Translations under genes and position numbers: made by a program | Part shown: positions 51,466 to 60,330 of the stretch, piece after piece | Layout of the letters: each line of letters begins with the position of its first letter | Position numbering within the stretch: position 1 is the first letter of the stretch | The notes under the pieces: model-generated | Seen by the model: only the letters and a program-made list of their open reading frames with translations | What the model was told of the DNA's origin: nothing | Databases searched by the model: none | Source: Streptomyces violaceoruber | GTDB taxonomy: Bacteria > Actinomycetota > Actinomycetes > Streptomycetales > Streptomycetaceae | DNA length: 64,000 bases | Assembly: GCF_033406955.1 (NCBI RefSeq) | Contig: NZ_CP137734.1 | Location: 6,386,001 to 6,450,000, forward strand | Reading direction: 5' to 3'

Positions 51466-52650
51466 ATGGCTGAGGCTCAGAACATCCCCGTGGGGTCCAC
51501 CACCGCGGGCCAGATCGCGGTGGCCGCCGAGTCGACCGTCGCCACGCGCATGAGCGCGCCCGCGTCCTTCGACGTGGCGGACTTCCCGGTCCCCCACGGC
51601 CGCGAGGAGGAATGGCGGTTCACCCCGCTGGAGCGGCTGCGCGGGCTGCACGACGGCACCGCCGTCGCCACCGGCGACGGCGTGAAGGTCGACATCGAGG
51701 CGCCCGAGGGCGTCGTCGTCGAGACCGTCGGCCGCGACGACGCGCGCATCGGCAGGGCCGGGACCCCCGTGGACCGGGTCGCCGCCCAGGCCTACTCGGC
51801 GTTCGAGAAGGCCGGCGTGATCACCGTCCCCAAGGAGACGGTCCTCACCGAGCCGATCCGCATCGCCGTGCACGGCGAGGGCGGCACCGCCTACGCCCAC
51901 CAGGTCGTCGAGCTGGGTGCCTTCGCCGAGGCCGTGGTCGTCATCGACCACACCGGCGACGCGGTGCTCGCCGCCAACGTCGACTACGTCCTGGGCGACG
52001 GCGCCAAGCTGACGGTCGTCTCCGTCCAGGACTGGGACGACAAGGCGGTCCACGTCGGCCAGCACAACGCCCTGGTCGGCCGCGACGCGACCTTCAAGTC
52101 CTTCGTCGTCACCTTCGGCGGCGACCTGGTCCGGCTGCACCCGCGCGTGGCCTACGCCGGACCCGGCGGCGAGGCCGAGCTGTTCGGCCTGTACTTCACC
52201 GACGCCGGCCAGCACCAGGAGCACCGCCTCCTGGTCGACCACAACGTCCCGCACTGCAAGTCCAACGCCGTCTACAAGGGCGCGCTCCAGGGCGACGACG
52301 CGCACGCGGTGTGGATCGGCGACGTGCTCATCGAGGCCGCGGCCGAGGGCACCGACACCTACGAGATGAACCGCAACCTCGTCCTCACCGACGGCGCGCG
52401 GGTCGACTCGGTGCCGAACCTGGAGATCGAGACCGGCGAGATCGTCGGCGCCGGTCACGCCTCCGCCACCGGCCGCTTCGACGACGAGCAGCTCTTCTAC
52501 CTGATGGCGCGCGGCATCCCCGAGCTGGACGCCCGCCGCCTGGTGGTCCACGGCTTCTTCGCCGAGCTGGTCCAGCAGATCGGCGTCGCGGACATCGAGG
52601 AGCGCCTCCTCGCCAAGATCGCGCAAGAGCTGGAGGCGTCGGTCGCATGA
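51466..52650 (+). CDS. sufD: Fe-S cluster assembly protein SufD
   Basis: Partner of SufB in the SufBC2D scaffold; helps iron delivery. The 394-residue protein has DFPVPHGREEEWRFTPLERL near the start, the beta-helix core, QHQEHRLLVDHNVPHCKSNA with its conserved His and Cys, and the C-terminal FYLMARGIPELDARRLVVHG. Its stop overlaps the Rieske ferredoxin ATG by 4 nt. Confidence 0.96.
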   Translation: MAEAQNIPVGSTTAGQIAVAAESTVATRMSAPASFDVADFPVPHGREEEWRFTPLERLRGLHDGTAVATGDGVKVDIEAPEGVVVETVGRDDARIGRAGTPVDRVAAQAYSAFEKAGVITVPKETVLTEPIRIAVHGEGGTAYAHQVVELGAFAEAVVVIDHTGDAVLAANVDYVLGDGAKLTVVSVQDWDDKAVHVGQHNALVGRDATFKSFVVTFGGDLVRLHPRVAYAGPGGEAELFGLYFTDAGQHQEHRLLVDHNVPHCKSNAVYKGALQGDDAHAVWIGDVLIEAAAEGTDTYEMNRNLVLTDGARVDSVPNLEIETGEIVGAGHASATGRFDDEQLFYLMARGIPELDARRLVVHGFFAELVQQIGVADIEERLLAKIAQELEASVA

Positions 52651-52964
52651 CCTTCGTACGCGTCTGTGGAGCGGACGAGCTGGAGGAGGACACCCCCAAG
52701 CGGGTGGAACTCGACGGCACGCCGATCTCCGTCGTGCGGACCGAGGGCGAGCTGTTCGCCATTCACGACATCTGCTCGCACGCGAACGTCTCGCTGGCCG
52801 AGGGCGAGGTCGACGACTGCCACATCGAGTGCTGGCTGCACGGCTCGCGCTTCGACCTCCGCTCCGGCAAGCCCGACAGTCTGCCGGCGACGCGCCCCGT
52901 CCCCGTATACCCCGTAAAGATCGAAGGGGACGACGTGCTCGTCTCCCTCACCCAGGAGTCCTGA
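52647..52964 (+). CDS. Rieske-type ferredoxin in the suf operon
   Basis: A 105-residue soluble Rieske 2Fe-2S protein of the bifunctional-dioxygenase ferredoxin type: ICSHANVSL and CHIECWLHGSRFDL supply the CxH...CxxH ligands. No signal peptide. It is embedded between sufD and sufC with a 4-nt overlap upstream and a 7-nt gap downstream, so it is produced with the assembly machinery and may supply electrons; that is an inference from position, which is conserved in Streptomyces. Confidence 0.93.
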   Translation: MTFVRVCGADELEEDTPKRVELDGTPISVVRTEGELFAIHDICSHANVSLAEGEVDDCHIECWLHGSRFDLRSGKPDSLPATRPVPVYPVKIEGDDVLVSLTQES

Positions 52965-52971
52965 GGCACCC

Positions 52972-53736
52972 ATGGCAACGCTTGAAATCCGAGACCTGCA
53001 CGTCACCGTCGAGGCCGACAACGCCACGAAGGAGATCCTCAAGGGCGTCGACCTCACCGTGAAGCAGGGCGAGACGCACGCCATCATGGGCCCCAACGGC
53101 TCCGGCAAGTCGACCCTCGCCTACTCCCTCGCGGGTCACCCGAAGTACACGATCACCGGCGGCACCGTCACCCTCGACGGCGAGGACGTCCTGGAGATGT
53201 CCGTCGACGAGCGCGCCCGCGCCGGCCTGTTCCTCGCCATGCAGTACCCGGTCGAGGTCCCCGGCGTCTCGGTCTCCAACTTCCTGCGCACCTCCGCCAC
53301 CGCCGTCCGCGGCGAGGCCCCCAAGCTGCGGCACTGGGTCAAGGAGGTCAAGGAGGCCATGGAGCGCCTCAACATGGACCCCGCCTTCGCCGAGCGCAAC
53401 GTCAACGAGGGCTTCTCCGGCGGTGAGAAGAAGCGCCACGAGATCCTCCAGCTGGAGCTGCTCAAGCCGAAGGTCGCGATCCTCGACGAGACCGACTCCG
53501 GCCTGGACGTCGACGCCCTGCGCGTCGTCTCCGAGGGCGTCAACCGCGTCCGGGAGACCGGCGAGGTCGGCACCCTGCTGATCACGCACTACACGCGCAT
53601 CCTGCGCTACATCAAGCCCGACTACGTCCACGTCTTCGCCAACGGCCGCATCGCCGAGTCCGGCGGCGCCGAGCTGGCCGACAAGCTGGAGGCCGAGGGC
53701 TACGAGGCATACACGAAGGGCGGCGCATCCGAGTGA
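52972..53736 (+). CDS. sufC: Fe-S cluster assembly ATPase SufC
   Basis: ABC-type ATPase of the SufBCD complex. The 254-residue product has Walker A GPNGSGKSTLAYSLAGHPKY, the SufC-specific FSGGEKKRHEILQLELL signature and Walker B VAILDETDSGLD. It couples ATP use to scaffold rearrangement. Its 3' end overlaps sufS (GTGA). Confidence 0.97.
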   Translation: MATLEIRDLHVTVEADNATKEILKGVDLTVKQGETHAIMGPNGSGKSTLAYSLAGHPKYTITGGTVTLDGEDVLEMSVDERARAGLFLAMQYPVEVPGVSVSNFLRTSATAVRGEAPKLRHWVKEVKEAMERLNMDPAFAERNVNEGFSGGEKKRHEILQLELLKPKVAILDETDSGLDVDALRVVSEGVNRVRETGEVGTLLITHYTRILRYIKPDYVHVFANGRIAESGGAELADKLEAEGYEAYTKGGASE

Positions 53737-54989
53737 CACAGCTGCCGGGCCTCCTCGACACAGAGGCGATCCGCAAGGACTTCCCCATCCTGGACCGCCA
53801 GGTCCACGACGGGCACAAGCTCGTGTACCTGGACAACGCGGCGACCAGCCAGAAGCCGCGGCAGGTGCTGGACGCGCTCAGCGAGTACTACGAGCGCTAC
53901 AACGCCAACGTCCACCGCGGCGTGCACGTCCTCGCCGAGGAGGCCACGGCGCTGTACGAGGGCGCGCGTGACAAGGTCGCGGAGTTCATCAACGCGCCCT
54001 CGCGCGACGAGGTGATCTTCACCAAGAACGCCTCGGAGTCCCTCAACCTGGTCGCGAACATGCTGGGCTGGGCCGACGACCCCTACCGCGTGGACCACGA
54101 GACCGAGATCGTCATCACGGAGATGGAGCACCACTCCAACATCGTGCCGTGGCAGCTGCTGGCGCAGCGCACCGGTGCGAAGCTCCGCTGGTTCGGCCTC
54201 ACGGACGACGGCCGCCTGGACCTGTCCAACATCGACGAGGTCATCACCGAGAAGACGAAGGTCGTCTCCTTCGTGCTGGTCTCCAACATCCTGGGCACCC
54301 AGAACCCGGTCGAGGCGATCGTGCGCCGCGCCCAGGAGGTCGGTGCGCTGGTCTGCATCGACGCCTCCCAGGCCGCGCCGCACATGCCGCTGGACGTGCA
54401 GGCCCTCCAGGCCGACTTCGTGGCCTTCACCGGCCACAAGATGTGCGGCCCGACCGGCATCGGCGTGCTGTGGGGGCGCCAGGAGCTCCTCGAGGACCTC
54501 CCGCCGTTCCTCGGCGGCGGCGAGATGATCGAGACCGTCTCGATGCACTCCTCCACCTACGCCCCGGCCCCGCACAAGTTCGAGGCGGGCACGCCCCCGG
54601 TCGCCCAGGCGGTCGGTCTCGGCGCGGCGATCGACTACCTCAACTCGATCGGCATGGACAAGATCCTCGCCCACGAGCACGCGCTGACCGAGTACGCCGT
54701 CAAGCGCCTGCTGGAGGTCCCGGACCTGCGCATCATCGGCCCCACCACGGCCGAGGAGCGCGGCGCGGCGATCTCCTTCACGCTGGGGGACATCCACCCG
54801 CACGACGTGGGCCAGGTCCTCGACGAGCAGGGCATCGCGGTCCGGGTCGGCCACCACTGCGCCCGCCCCGTCTGCCTGCGTTACGGAATTCCTGCGACCA
54901 CGCGAGCGTCGTTCTATCTGTACTCCACGCCGGCCGAGATCGACGCACTGGTCGACGGCCTGGAGCACGTACGGAACTTCTTCGGCTGA
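53733..54989 (+). CDS. sufS: cysteine desulfurase SufS
   Basis: Pyridoxal-phosphate enzyme that takes sulfur from cysteine for cluster building. The 418-residue group II desulfurase has EMEHHSNIVPWQLLA, the Schiff-base lysine in DFVAFTGHKMCGPTGIGVLW, and the catalytic-cysteine loop RVGHHCARPVCLRYG. GTG at 53733 overlaps the sufC stop. sufU, its sulfur acceptor, follows 17 nt later. Confidence 0.97.
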   Translation: MTQLPGLLDTEAIRKDFPILDRQVHDGHKLVYLDNAATSQKPRQVLDALSEYYERYNANVHRGVHVLAEEATALYEGARDKVAEFINAPSRDEVIFTKNASESLNLVANMLGWADDPYRVDHETEIVITEMEHHSNIVPWQLLAQRTGAKLRWFGLTDDGRLDLSNIDEVITEKTKVVSFVLVSNILGTQNPVEAIVRRAQEVGALVCIDASQAAPHMPLDVQALQADFVAFTGHKMCGPTGIGVLWGRQELLEDLPPFLGGGEMIETVSMHSSTYAPAPHKFEAGTPPVAQAVGLGAAIDYLNSIGMDKILAHEHALTEYAVKRLLEVPDLRIIGPTTAEERGAAISFTLGDIHPHDVGQVLDEQGIAVRVGHHCARPVCLRYGIPATTRASFYLYSTPAEIDALVDGLEHVRNFFG

Positions 54990-55006
54990 CGGGACGAGCG
55001 AAGAGC

Positions 55007-55477
55007 ATGAAGCTGGACTCCATGTACCAGGAAGTCATCCTGGACCACTACAAGAACCCGCACGGGCGGGGCTTGCGGGATGGCGACGCCGAGGTCCACC
55101 ACGTCAACCCGACATGCGGCGACGAGATCACGCTCCGCGTGAAGTACGACGGCACGACGATCAGCGACGTCAGCTACGAGGGCCAGGGCTGCTCCATCAG
55201 CCAGGCGAGCGCCTCCGTGCTGAACGACCTGCTGGTCGGCAAGGACCTCGCCCAGGCGCAGCGGATCCAGGAGACCTTCCTGGAGCTGATGCAGTCCAAG
55301 GGTAGGATCGAGCCCGACGACGCGATGGAGGAGGTCCTGGAGGACGCGGTCGCGTTCGCCGGGGTCTCGAAGTACCCGGCCCGGGTCAAGTGCGCCCTGC
55401 TGAGCTGGATGGCCTGGAAGGACGCGACCGCCCAGGCGCTGGACGGCGCCGACGCCGAGAAGGAGACGACGGCATGA
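55007..55477 (+). CDS. sufU: SufU sulfur acceptor/scaffold
   Basis: IscU-like zinc protein that takes persulfide from SufS. The 156-residue product has the three cysteines of the family: NPTCGDEITLRV, YEGQGCSISQASASVL, and KYPARVKCALLSWMAWKDA. The 20-residue insertion between the second and third cysteines marks SufU rather than IscU. ATG at 55007; the stop overlaps the next gene by 4 nt. Confidence 0.96.
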   Translation: MKLDSMYQEVILDHYKNPHGRGLRDGDAEVHHVNPTCGDEITLRVKYDGTTISDVSYEGQGCSISQASASVLNDLLVGKDLAQAQRIQETFLELMQSKGRIEPDDAMEEVLEDAVAFAGVSKYPARVKCALLSWMAWKDATAQALDGADAEKETTA

Positions 55478-55806
55478 GCGAGACCCTGGAGATGAAGCCG
55501 GCCTCGGAGGAGGAGCTCCGCGAGGCCCTGATGGACGTCGTGGACCCCGAGCTGGGCATCGACGTCGTCAACCTCGGCCTGATCTACGGCATCCACGTCG
55601 ACGACGCGAACATCGCCACCGTCGACATGACCCTGACGTCGGCGGCCTGTCCGCTGACCGACGTGATCGAGGACCAGGCCAAGTCCGCCACGGACGGCCT
55701 CGTCAGCGAGCTGCGCATCAACTGGGTCTGGATGCCGCCGTGGGGCCCCGACAAGATCACGGACGACGGCCGCGAGCAGCTGCGCGCGCTGGGGTTCAAC
55801 GTCTGA
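55474..55806 (+). CDS. sufT: SufT-like Fe-S assembly factor (DUF59/MIP18)
   Basis: A 110-residue MIP18-family protein: DPELGIDVVNLGLIYGIHVD and MTLTSAACPLTDVIEDQAKS with the conserved hyper-reactive cysteine. These proteins aid cluster maturation under high demand. It closes the suf operon and is followed by a TTCG-loop terminator. Confidence 0.93.
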   Translation: MSETLEMKPASEEELREALMDVVDPELGIDVVNLGLIYGIHVDDANIATVDMTLTSAACPLTDVIEDQAKSATDGLVSELRINWVWMPPWGPDKITDDGREQLRALGFNV

Positions 55807-55848
55807 GCAGTTCAACGTCTGCGCCACACCGGCAGCACTGTCGCGGAG

Positions 55849-55876
55849 AACGGCGGCACCTTCGGGTGCCGCCGTT
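55849..55876 (+). terminator. terminator of the suf operon
   Basis: AACGGCGGCACC (55849-55860), tetraloop TTCG, GGTGCCGCCGTT (55865-55876), then TCTC. A perfect 12-bp stem with a stable loop, 43 nt after the last suf gene. Confidence 0.85.
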
Positions 55877-55909
55877 TCTCATGTCCGCACCCGTCCGCGT
55901 CCGTCGTTA

Positions 55910-55923
55910 TGTACGCTCGTACA
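55910..55923. promoter_or_regulatory. TetR-type operator TGTACG-CT-CGTACA
   Basis: A perfect inverted repeat that ends two bases before the SMR transporter ATG (55925) and overlaps its likely -10 (TTATGT). The downstream TetR gene is the probable ligand-responsive repressor. Confidence 0.75.
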
Positions 55924-55924
55924 C

Positions 55925-56245
55925 ATGGGATACCTGCTCCTGGCCGGAGCCATCGCCGCCGAGGTTGCCGGCACCACCGCCATGAAGTACAGCGAGGGCT
56001 TCAGCAGGCTCGTGCCGTCTCTGCTGACGGCCCTGGCGTACGTCCTCTCCTTCGCGCTGCTCGCCCAGACCCTGAAGATCCTCGCCGTCGGCACGGCCTA
56101 CGCCATCTGGGCCGGGGTCGGCACGGCGGCCATCGCCACCATCGGCGTGGCCTTCATGGGTGAGGGGATGACCCTCACCAAGGCCGCCGGCATCGCGCTG
56201 ATCATCATCGGCGTCGTCGTCCTCAATCTGGGCGGAGCGCACTGA
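55925..56245 (+). CDS. SMR family multidrug exporter
   Basis: A 106-residue, four-helix small multidrug resistance protein. The membrane-embedded glutamate lies in AGAIAAEVAGTTAMKYSEGF, and the end has AIWAGVGTAAIATIGVAFMG and IALIIIGVVVLNLGG. It works as a proton antiporter exporting quaternary cations (EmrE-like) or guanidinium (Gdx); the GTTAMK pattern is nearer the multidrug branch. Its stop overlaps the TetR start by one base, and a palindrome covers its promoter. Confidence 0.92.
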   Translation: MGYLLLAGAIAAEVAGTTAMKYSEGFSRLVPSLLTALAYVLSFALLAQTLKILAVGTAYAIWAGVGTAAIATIGVAFMGEGMTLTKAAGIALIIIGVVVLNLGGAH

Positions 56246-56838
56246 TGCCCCGCCGCCACGACCCGGAGCGCCGCCAGCGCATCATCGACGCGGCGATCCG
56301 AGTCGTCGGACAGAAGGGCATCGCCGGCCTCAGCCACCGCACCGTCGCCGCCGAGGCGGACGTGCCGCTCGGCTCCACGACTTACCACTTCGCGACCCTG
56401 GACGACCTCATGGTCGCCGCCCTGCGCCAGGCCAACGAGGGTTTCGCCCGCGTCGTCGCGGCGCACCCCGCCCTGTCCGACCCCGAAGCCGACCTGTCCG
56501 GCGAACTCGCCCGCGTCCTCGGCGAATGGCTGGGCGGCGACCGCACCGGCGTGGAGCTGGAGTACGAGCTGTACCTCGCCGCCCTGCGCCGCCCCGCGCT
56601 GCGCCCGGTCGCCGCCGAGTGGGCCGAGGGCGTGGGCGCCCTGCTCGCCGCCCGCACCGACCCCACCACGGCCCGCGCCCTGGTCGCGGTACTCGACGGC
56701 ATCTGCCTCCAGGTCCTGCTGACGGACACGCCGTACGACGAGGAGTACGCCCGCGAGGTGCTGACCCGCCTGATCCCCGTGCCCGCCACCCGAGACGGCC
56801 GCGGGCCCGGCTCGCATCCACCGGCGACGGCCGGTTAG
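56245..56838 (+). CDS. TetR family transcriptional regulator
   Basis: A 197-residue repressor with the N-terminal HTH RIIDAAIRVVGQKGIAGLSH then RTVAAEADVPLGSTTYHFAT, and an all-helical ligand domain. Co-transcribed with the SMR exporter (1-nt overlap), it probably represses that operon through the TGTACG palindrome and releases on binding an exported compound. The last 15 codons contain the dapD promoter. Confidence 0.93.
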   Translation: MPRRHDPERRQRIIDAAIRVVGQKGIAGLSHRTVAAEADVPLGSTTYHFATLDDLMVAALRQANEGFARVVAAHPALSDPEADLSGELARVLGEWLGGDRTGVELEYELYLAALRRPALRPVAAEWAEGVGALLAARTDPTTARALVAVLDGICLQVLLTDTPYDEEYAREVLTRLIPVPATRDGRGPGSHPPATAG

Positions 56839-56847
56839 GTTGCCCTC

Positions 56848-57837
56848 ATGACCGACACGACTGCTCCCCGCACCAGCGGCGCCGTGGCCGCTGGCCTCGC
56901 CACGATCGCCGCCGACGGCACCGTTCTCGACACCTGGTTCCCGGCCCCCGAACTGTCCGACGAGCCCGGCCCCTCCGGCACCGAGCGCCTCACCGCCGAA
57001 CAGGCCGCCGAACTCCTGGGCGGCGGCGCCACCGCCGCGGTCGGTCCCGACGCCCGCCGCGGCGTCGAGGTGGTCGCGGTCCGCACGGTCATCTCCTCGC
57101 TGGACGAGAAGCCGGTCGACACCCACGACGTCTACCTGCGCCTGCACCTGCTCTCCCACCGCCTGGTCAAGCCGCACGGCCAGAGCCTGGACGGCATCTT
57201 CGCCCACCTCGCCAACGTCGCCTGGACCTCGCTCGGCCCGGTCGCCGTCGACGACATCGAGAAGGTCCGGCTCAACGCCCGCGCCGAGGGCCTGCACCTC
57301 CAGGTCACCTCGATCGACAAGTTCCCCCGCATGACGGACTACGTCGCCCCCAAGGGCGTCCGCATCGCCGACGCCGACCGGGTGCGGCTCGGCGCGCACC
57401 TCTCCGCGGGCACCACGGTCATGCACGAGGGCTTCGTCAACTTCAACGCCGGCACGCTGGGCACCTCGATGGTCGAGGGCCGCATCTCCGCGGGCGTCGT
57501 CGTCGGCGACGGCTCCGACATCGGCGGCGGCGCCTCCACCATGGGCACCCTCTCCGGCGGCGGCAACGTCCGGATCGTCATCGGGGAGCGCTGCCTGGTC
57601 GGCGCCGAGGCGGGCGTCGGCATCGCCCTGGGCGACGAGTGCGTGGTCGAGGCCGGCCTCTACGTCACCGCGGGCACCCGCGTCACGATGCCCGACGGCC
57701 AGGTCGTCAAGGCCCGCGAACTCTCCGGCGCCTCCAACATCCTCTTCCGCCGCAACTCGGTCACCGGCACGGTCGAGGCCCGCCCGAACAACGCGGTGTG
57801 GGGCGGCCTGAACGAGATCCTGCACAGCCACAACTGA
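56848..57837 (+). CDS. dapD: tetrahydrodipicolinate N-succinyltransferase DapD
   Basis: Succinylates tetrahydrodipicolinate in lysine and meso-diaminopimelate synthesis. The 329-residue actinobacterial type has an N-terminal mixed domain and a left-handed parallel beta-helix of hexapeptide repeats (VRLGAHLSAGTTVMHEGFVN, GRISAGVVVGDGSDIGGGAS, IVIGERCLVGAEAGVGIALG). ATG at 56848 lies 7 nt past TAGGTT, which overlaps the tetR stop, so it likely has its own near-leaderless promoter. A DapA-family gene lies 1.4 kb downstream on the other strand. Confidence 0.94.
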   Translation: MTDTTAPRTSGAVAAGLATIAADGTVLDTWFPAPELSDEPGPSGTERLTAEQAAELLGGGATAAVGPDARRGVEVVAVRTVISSLDEKPVDTHDVYLRLHLLSHRLVKPHGQSLDGIFAHLANVAWTSLGPVAVDDIEKVRLNARAEGLHLQVTSIDKFPRMTDYVAPKGVRIADADRVRLGAHLSAGTTVMHEGFVNFNAGTLGTSMVEGRISAGVVVGDGSDIGGGASTMGTLSGGGNVRIVIGERCLVGAEAGVGIALGDECVVEAGLYVTAGTRVTMPDGQVVKARELSGASNILFRRNSVTGTVEARPNNAVWGGLNEILHSHN

Positions 57838-57856
57838 ACCCGCGCAGGCTCGCCGG

Positions 57857-57887
57857 GCGCCCTTTGCCGCTGTTGCGGGGAGGGCGC
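57857..57887. terminator. bidirectional hairpin between dapD and AlkD-like gene
   Basis: GCGCCCT (57857-57863) pairs with AGGGCGC (57881-57887), enclosing CCGC/GCGG. It sits in a 50-bp gap between convergent genes. Confidence 0.5.
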
Positions 57888-58616
57888 TCAGGTGTCTGTG
57901 GGGGAGGATTTCGCGGTGGCGTGCTCCTGTTGGCGGCGCACGATCTCCGTGATCCAGGCGGGGGCGTACGGGGAGGTGCAGCCCGGGGGAGTGGGGTAGT
58001 CCTTGAGGACGCCGAGGCGCTCGCCGATGGTGAGGGCACGGGCGCGGTGTTCGGGGTGGTCGATGCCGATCTGGGCCAGGCAGTGGTTCATCGCCCACTG
58101 GAGGCGGTCCGGGGCGCCGCTCATCTCCGACTCGACGGTGTCCAGCAGGGCCGGGAGGTCGAGACCCGCCGGGTTCCTCGTCACGCGTTCCGTGGTCAGC
58201 GCCCAGCCGGCGCTCGCGACCACCGGGTCCGGGTCGGCGGTCCAGGCCACACGCAGTTCCTCGGCGTGCGGGTTCTTCTTCACCACGTAGTTCACGAGCC
58301 AGTCGTGCACCTTGGGGGTGCGGGCCTGGCGCAGCATGGTGTCCAGTTCGTCGCGGCCGTAGGACTTCGGGCGGCAGACCAGGAGGGCCAGCAGGCGTGC
58401 GGCGGTGTCGTCCGTGGCCCAGAGGGTGCGTGCGAGTTCGGGCTGTGTCTTCAGGCGCTTCGCGAGCGCGCGCAGCTTGGTGAGATGCACGCCGTGGTCG
58501 TCGCCGTGCTTCTCGTTCACGGCTCGGATCCGCGGGTCCTCGAGCCCGGCCAGCTCGGCCATCACCTCGGCCAGTGTCGGCCCGGTCGGCGTCTTGTCCG
58601 GTGTCTTCTCCGGCAT
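57888..58616 (-). CDS. HEAT-repeat, AlkD-like DNA-alkylation-repair family protein
   Basis: A 242-residue all-helical protein. The helices LRALAKRLKTQPELARTLWA, DDTAARLLALLVCRP, DWLVNYVVKKN, WTADPDPVVASAGWALTTER and LQWAMNHCLAQIGI match the HEAT-like scaffold of AlkC/AlkD glycosylases, including a WA...W-type groove. The usual catalytic Asp cannot be placed by eye, so activity is uncertain. A conserved gene in Streptomyces. ATG at 58616 is the natural start. It is followed downstream by the dapD terminator. Confidence 0.6.
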   Translation of the reverse strand: MPEKTPDKTPTGPTLAEVMAELAGLEDPRIRAVNEKHGDDHGVHLTKLRALAKRLKTQPELARTLWATDDTAARLLALLVCRPKSYGRDELDTMLRQARTPKVHDWLVNYVVKKNPHAEELRVAWTADPDPVVASAGWALTTERVTRNPAGLDLPALLDTVESEMSGAPDRLQWAMNHCLAQIGIDHPEHRARALTIGERLGVLKDYPTPPGCTSPYAPAWITEIVRRQQEHATAKSSPTDT

Positions 58617-58671
58617 CCCGGCCGCCTCCTGTCGCCCCGTCGGTCTCCTGAGGGCGCCCAGCCTACGGCGC

Positions 58672-58860
58672 TCACCGTTTCAGGGCCCGGTACCTCTTCA
58701 GCAGCGCGGTGACGCGGGCCCGGTCGGCCGCTCCGTTCAGCTCGGTCAGGAGGTCGTCGGGGCACAGCTCGTAGAGGTCGCCCCACCAGCGGCCGCCCTT
58801 GGTGTCCCAGATCCGGTATCCGCCCGGGACGCCCCGGGCCACGTAGCGTCTCCTGCTCAT
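58672..58860 (-). CDS. small basic protein of unknown function
   Basis: A 62-residue protein, basic at both ends, with YVARGVPGGYRIWDTKGGRW then WGDLYELCPDDLL and a C-terminal helix rich in arginine. The tryptophan-rich middle suggests an SH3-like or small beta fold; I do not recognise it. TACGGT lies 8 nt before the ATG at 58860, so it is probably leaderless. It is 55 nt upstream of the AlkD-like gene on the same strand. Confidence 0.5.
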   Translation of the reverse strand: MSRRRYVARGVPGGYRIWDTKGGRWWGDLYELCPDDLLTELNGAADRARVTALLKRYRALKR

Positions 58861-58980
58861 CGCGGGCAACCGTAGCCCGCACGTACGGATGACCGCCCGT
58901 GACTTTCCGGTGGTCTTGGCGGATGAACGGGTGGACGCAGAGTCCGATCAGACGCCGATCCGACGAGACGAGGACCTGGG

Positions 58981-59247
58981 ATGACGCCTGAGAACACGCC
59001 CGAGACGCCGAACGAGCGGGTGAGGGCCGCGGCGCGCCGCCTGCTGGCCGGGGCGGGGGCCGCGGTGCTGGTGTGCTGCGGGTCGGTGTGGGCCGCGGGC
59101 GCCGCGCACGCCGACGAGACGACGACCGGTTCGCACAACGGCCCCCGGGTGGGGCTCCTCAACGTCCACGTCGGGCAGATCGACGACCCGGCGGAGGACG
59201 TACTGGAGCACACCCTGCTGTTCGGCGACGGCTACGCCTGGGACTGA
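58981..59247 (+). CDS. small secreted protein of unknown function
   Basis: An 88-residue exported protein. A signal peptide (RRLLAGAGAAVLVCCGSVWA, cleavage after AHA) leaves a mature chain of about 38 acidic residues (DETTTGSHNGPRVGLLNVHV, then GQIDDPAEDVLEHTLLFGDG). ATG at 58981 follows GAGGA. Short conserved C-terminal patterns of this type recur in Streptomyces but have no known role. Its last 16 nt overlap the end of the convergent DapA-family gene. Confidence 0.65.
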   Translation: MTPENTPETPNERVRAAARRLLAGAGAAVLVCCGSVWAAGAAHADETTTGSHNGPRVGLLNVHVGQIDDPAEDVLEHTLLFGDGYAWD

Positions 59248-60149
59248 CCGGCGTCGGCGGTCAGTTCTCCGTAGGCCGCCAGCAGACCGGCGGTGGTCTC
59301 CCGGTCCGCGGACCGCAGCGGTGCGCGGACCGGGCCCGCCGGCAGGCCCAGCGCGCCGAGGAGGGCCTTGGCGGTGACCGTGCCGGGCAGACCGGCCGCC
59401 ATCATCGACTCGACGAGCGGGACCGCCCGCCGCTGGAGCAGCGCGGCCCGGCCGGTGTCGCCCGCGTCGAAGGCGTCGAGGACGGCCCGGAACAGCTCCG
59501 GCACGACGTTGGCGACGGTGCTGACGTACCCCGCCGCTCCGATCGCGTAGAGGGGGAGGATCTGTTCGTCGCAGCCCGCGTAGTAGGCCAGACCGGTGCG
59601 GGAGAGCACCTTCTGGGTGCCGAGGAGGTCGTAGGCGCAGTCCTTGACGGCGACGATGCGCGGGTGCGCGGCGAGCCGGACGACGGTGTCGGGTTCGATA
59701 CGGGTGCCGGTGCGGCCCGGGATGTCGTACAGCATCACGGGCAGGCCGCTCGCGTCGGCGACCTCGCGGAAGTGCGCCTCCAGGGCGTCCTGCGGCGGCC
59801 TGCTGTAGTACGGCGCGACCACCAGCAGTCCGTCCGCGCCGGCCTTCTCGGCCGCCAGGGCCAGTTCCACGGTGTGCCGGGTGTCCGCGGTGCCGACCCC
59901 GGCGACGAGTGCCGCGCGGTCCCCGACCGCCTCCCTGACCGCCGTCACCAGGGCCGCCTTCTCGGCGTCCGTGGTGGTCGGCGACTCGCCCGTGGTGCCG
60001 GACAGCACCAGGCCGTCACAGCCCCGCGCGACCAGCCGGTCGGCGAGCCGCTGGGCACCGTCGAGGTCGAGAGCGCCGGAGCCGGTGAAGGGCGTGACCA
60101 TGGCGCACAGGCTGCGGCCGAAGGGGGCGGAGTCGTCGTCTGTCGTCAT
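59232..60149 (-). CDS. dapA: DapA/DHDPS-family Schiff-base aldolase
   Basis: A 305-residue member of the dihydrodipicolinate synthase/N-acetylneuraminate lyase family. GTTGESPTTTDAEKAAL, VVAPYYSRPPQDALEAHF with the catalytic tyrosine, and RIVAVKDCAYDLLGTQ with the Schiff-base lysine are present. Canonical DapA condenses aspartate semialdehyde and pyruvate for lysine; Streptomyces have several paralogues, so this could serve a different aldol reaction. The position near dapD supports lysine synthesis only weakly. ATG at 60149 removes an N-terminal stretch that lacks family similarity. Confidence 0.8.
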   Translation of the reverse strand: MTTDDDSAPFGRSLCAMVTPFTGSGALDLDGAQRLADRLVARGCDGLVLSGTTGESPTTTDAEKAALVTAVREAVGDRAALVAGVGTADTRHTVELALAAEKAGADGLLVVAPYYSRPPQDALEAHFREVADASGLPVMLYDIPGRTGTRIEPDTVVRLAAHPRIVAVKDCAYDLLGTQKVLSRTGLAYYAGCDEQILPLYAIGAAGYVSTVANVVPELFRAVLDAFDAGDTGRAALLQRRAVPLVESMMAAGLPGTVTAKALLGALGLPAGPVRAPLRSADRETTAGLLAAYGELTADAGQSQA

Positions 60150-60330
60150 GGGAGTAGTGTCGGCGGCCAGACAGTGTAGCTCCACTTAATTCTGCTACGA
60201 GGTATCTGTAACGAATGCTTCAAGGTGAGGGGGCAGCCCGGGGTCTGGGACGGTGCGGGTACCGGCAGGGGTAGCGCCGTTCGGCGCGGGGTACCCGGGG
60301 TGCTCCGAACCGAGAGGAGGCGGGAACACC

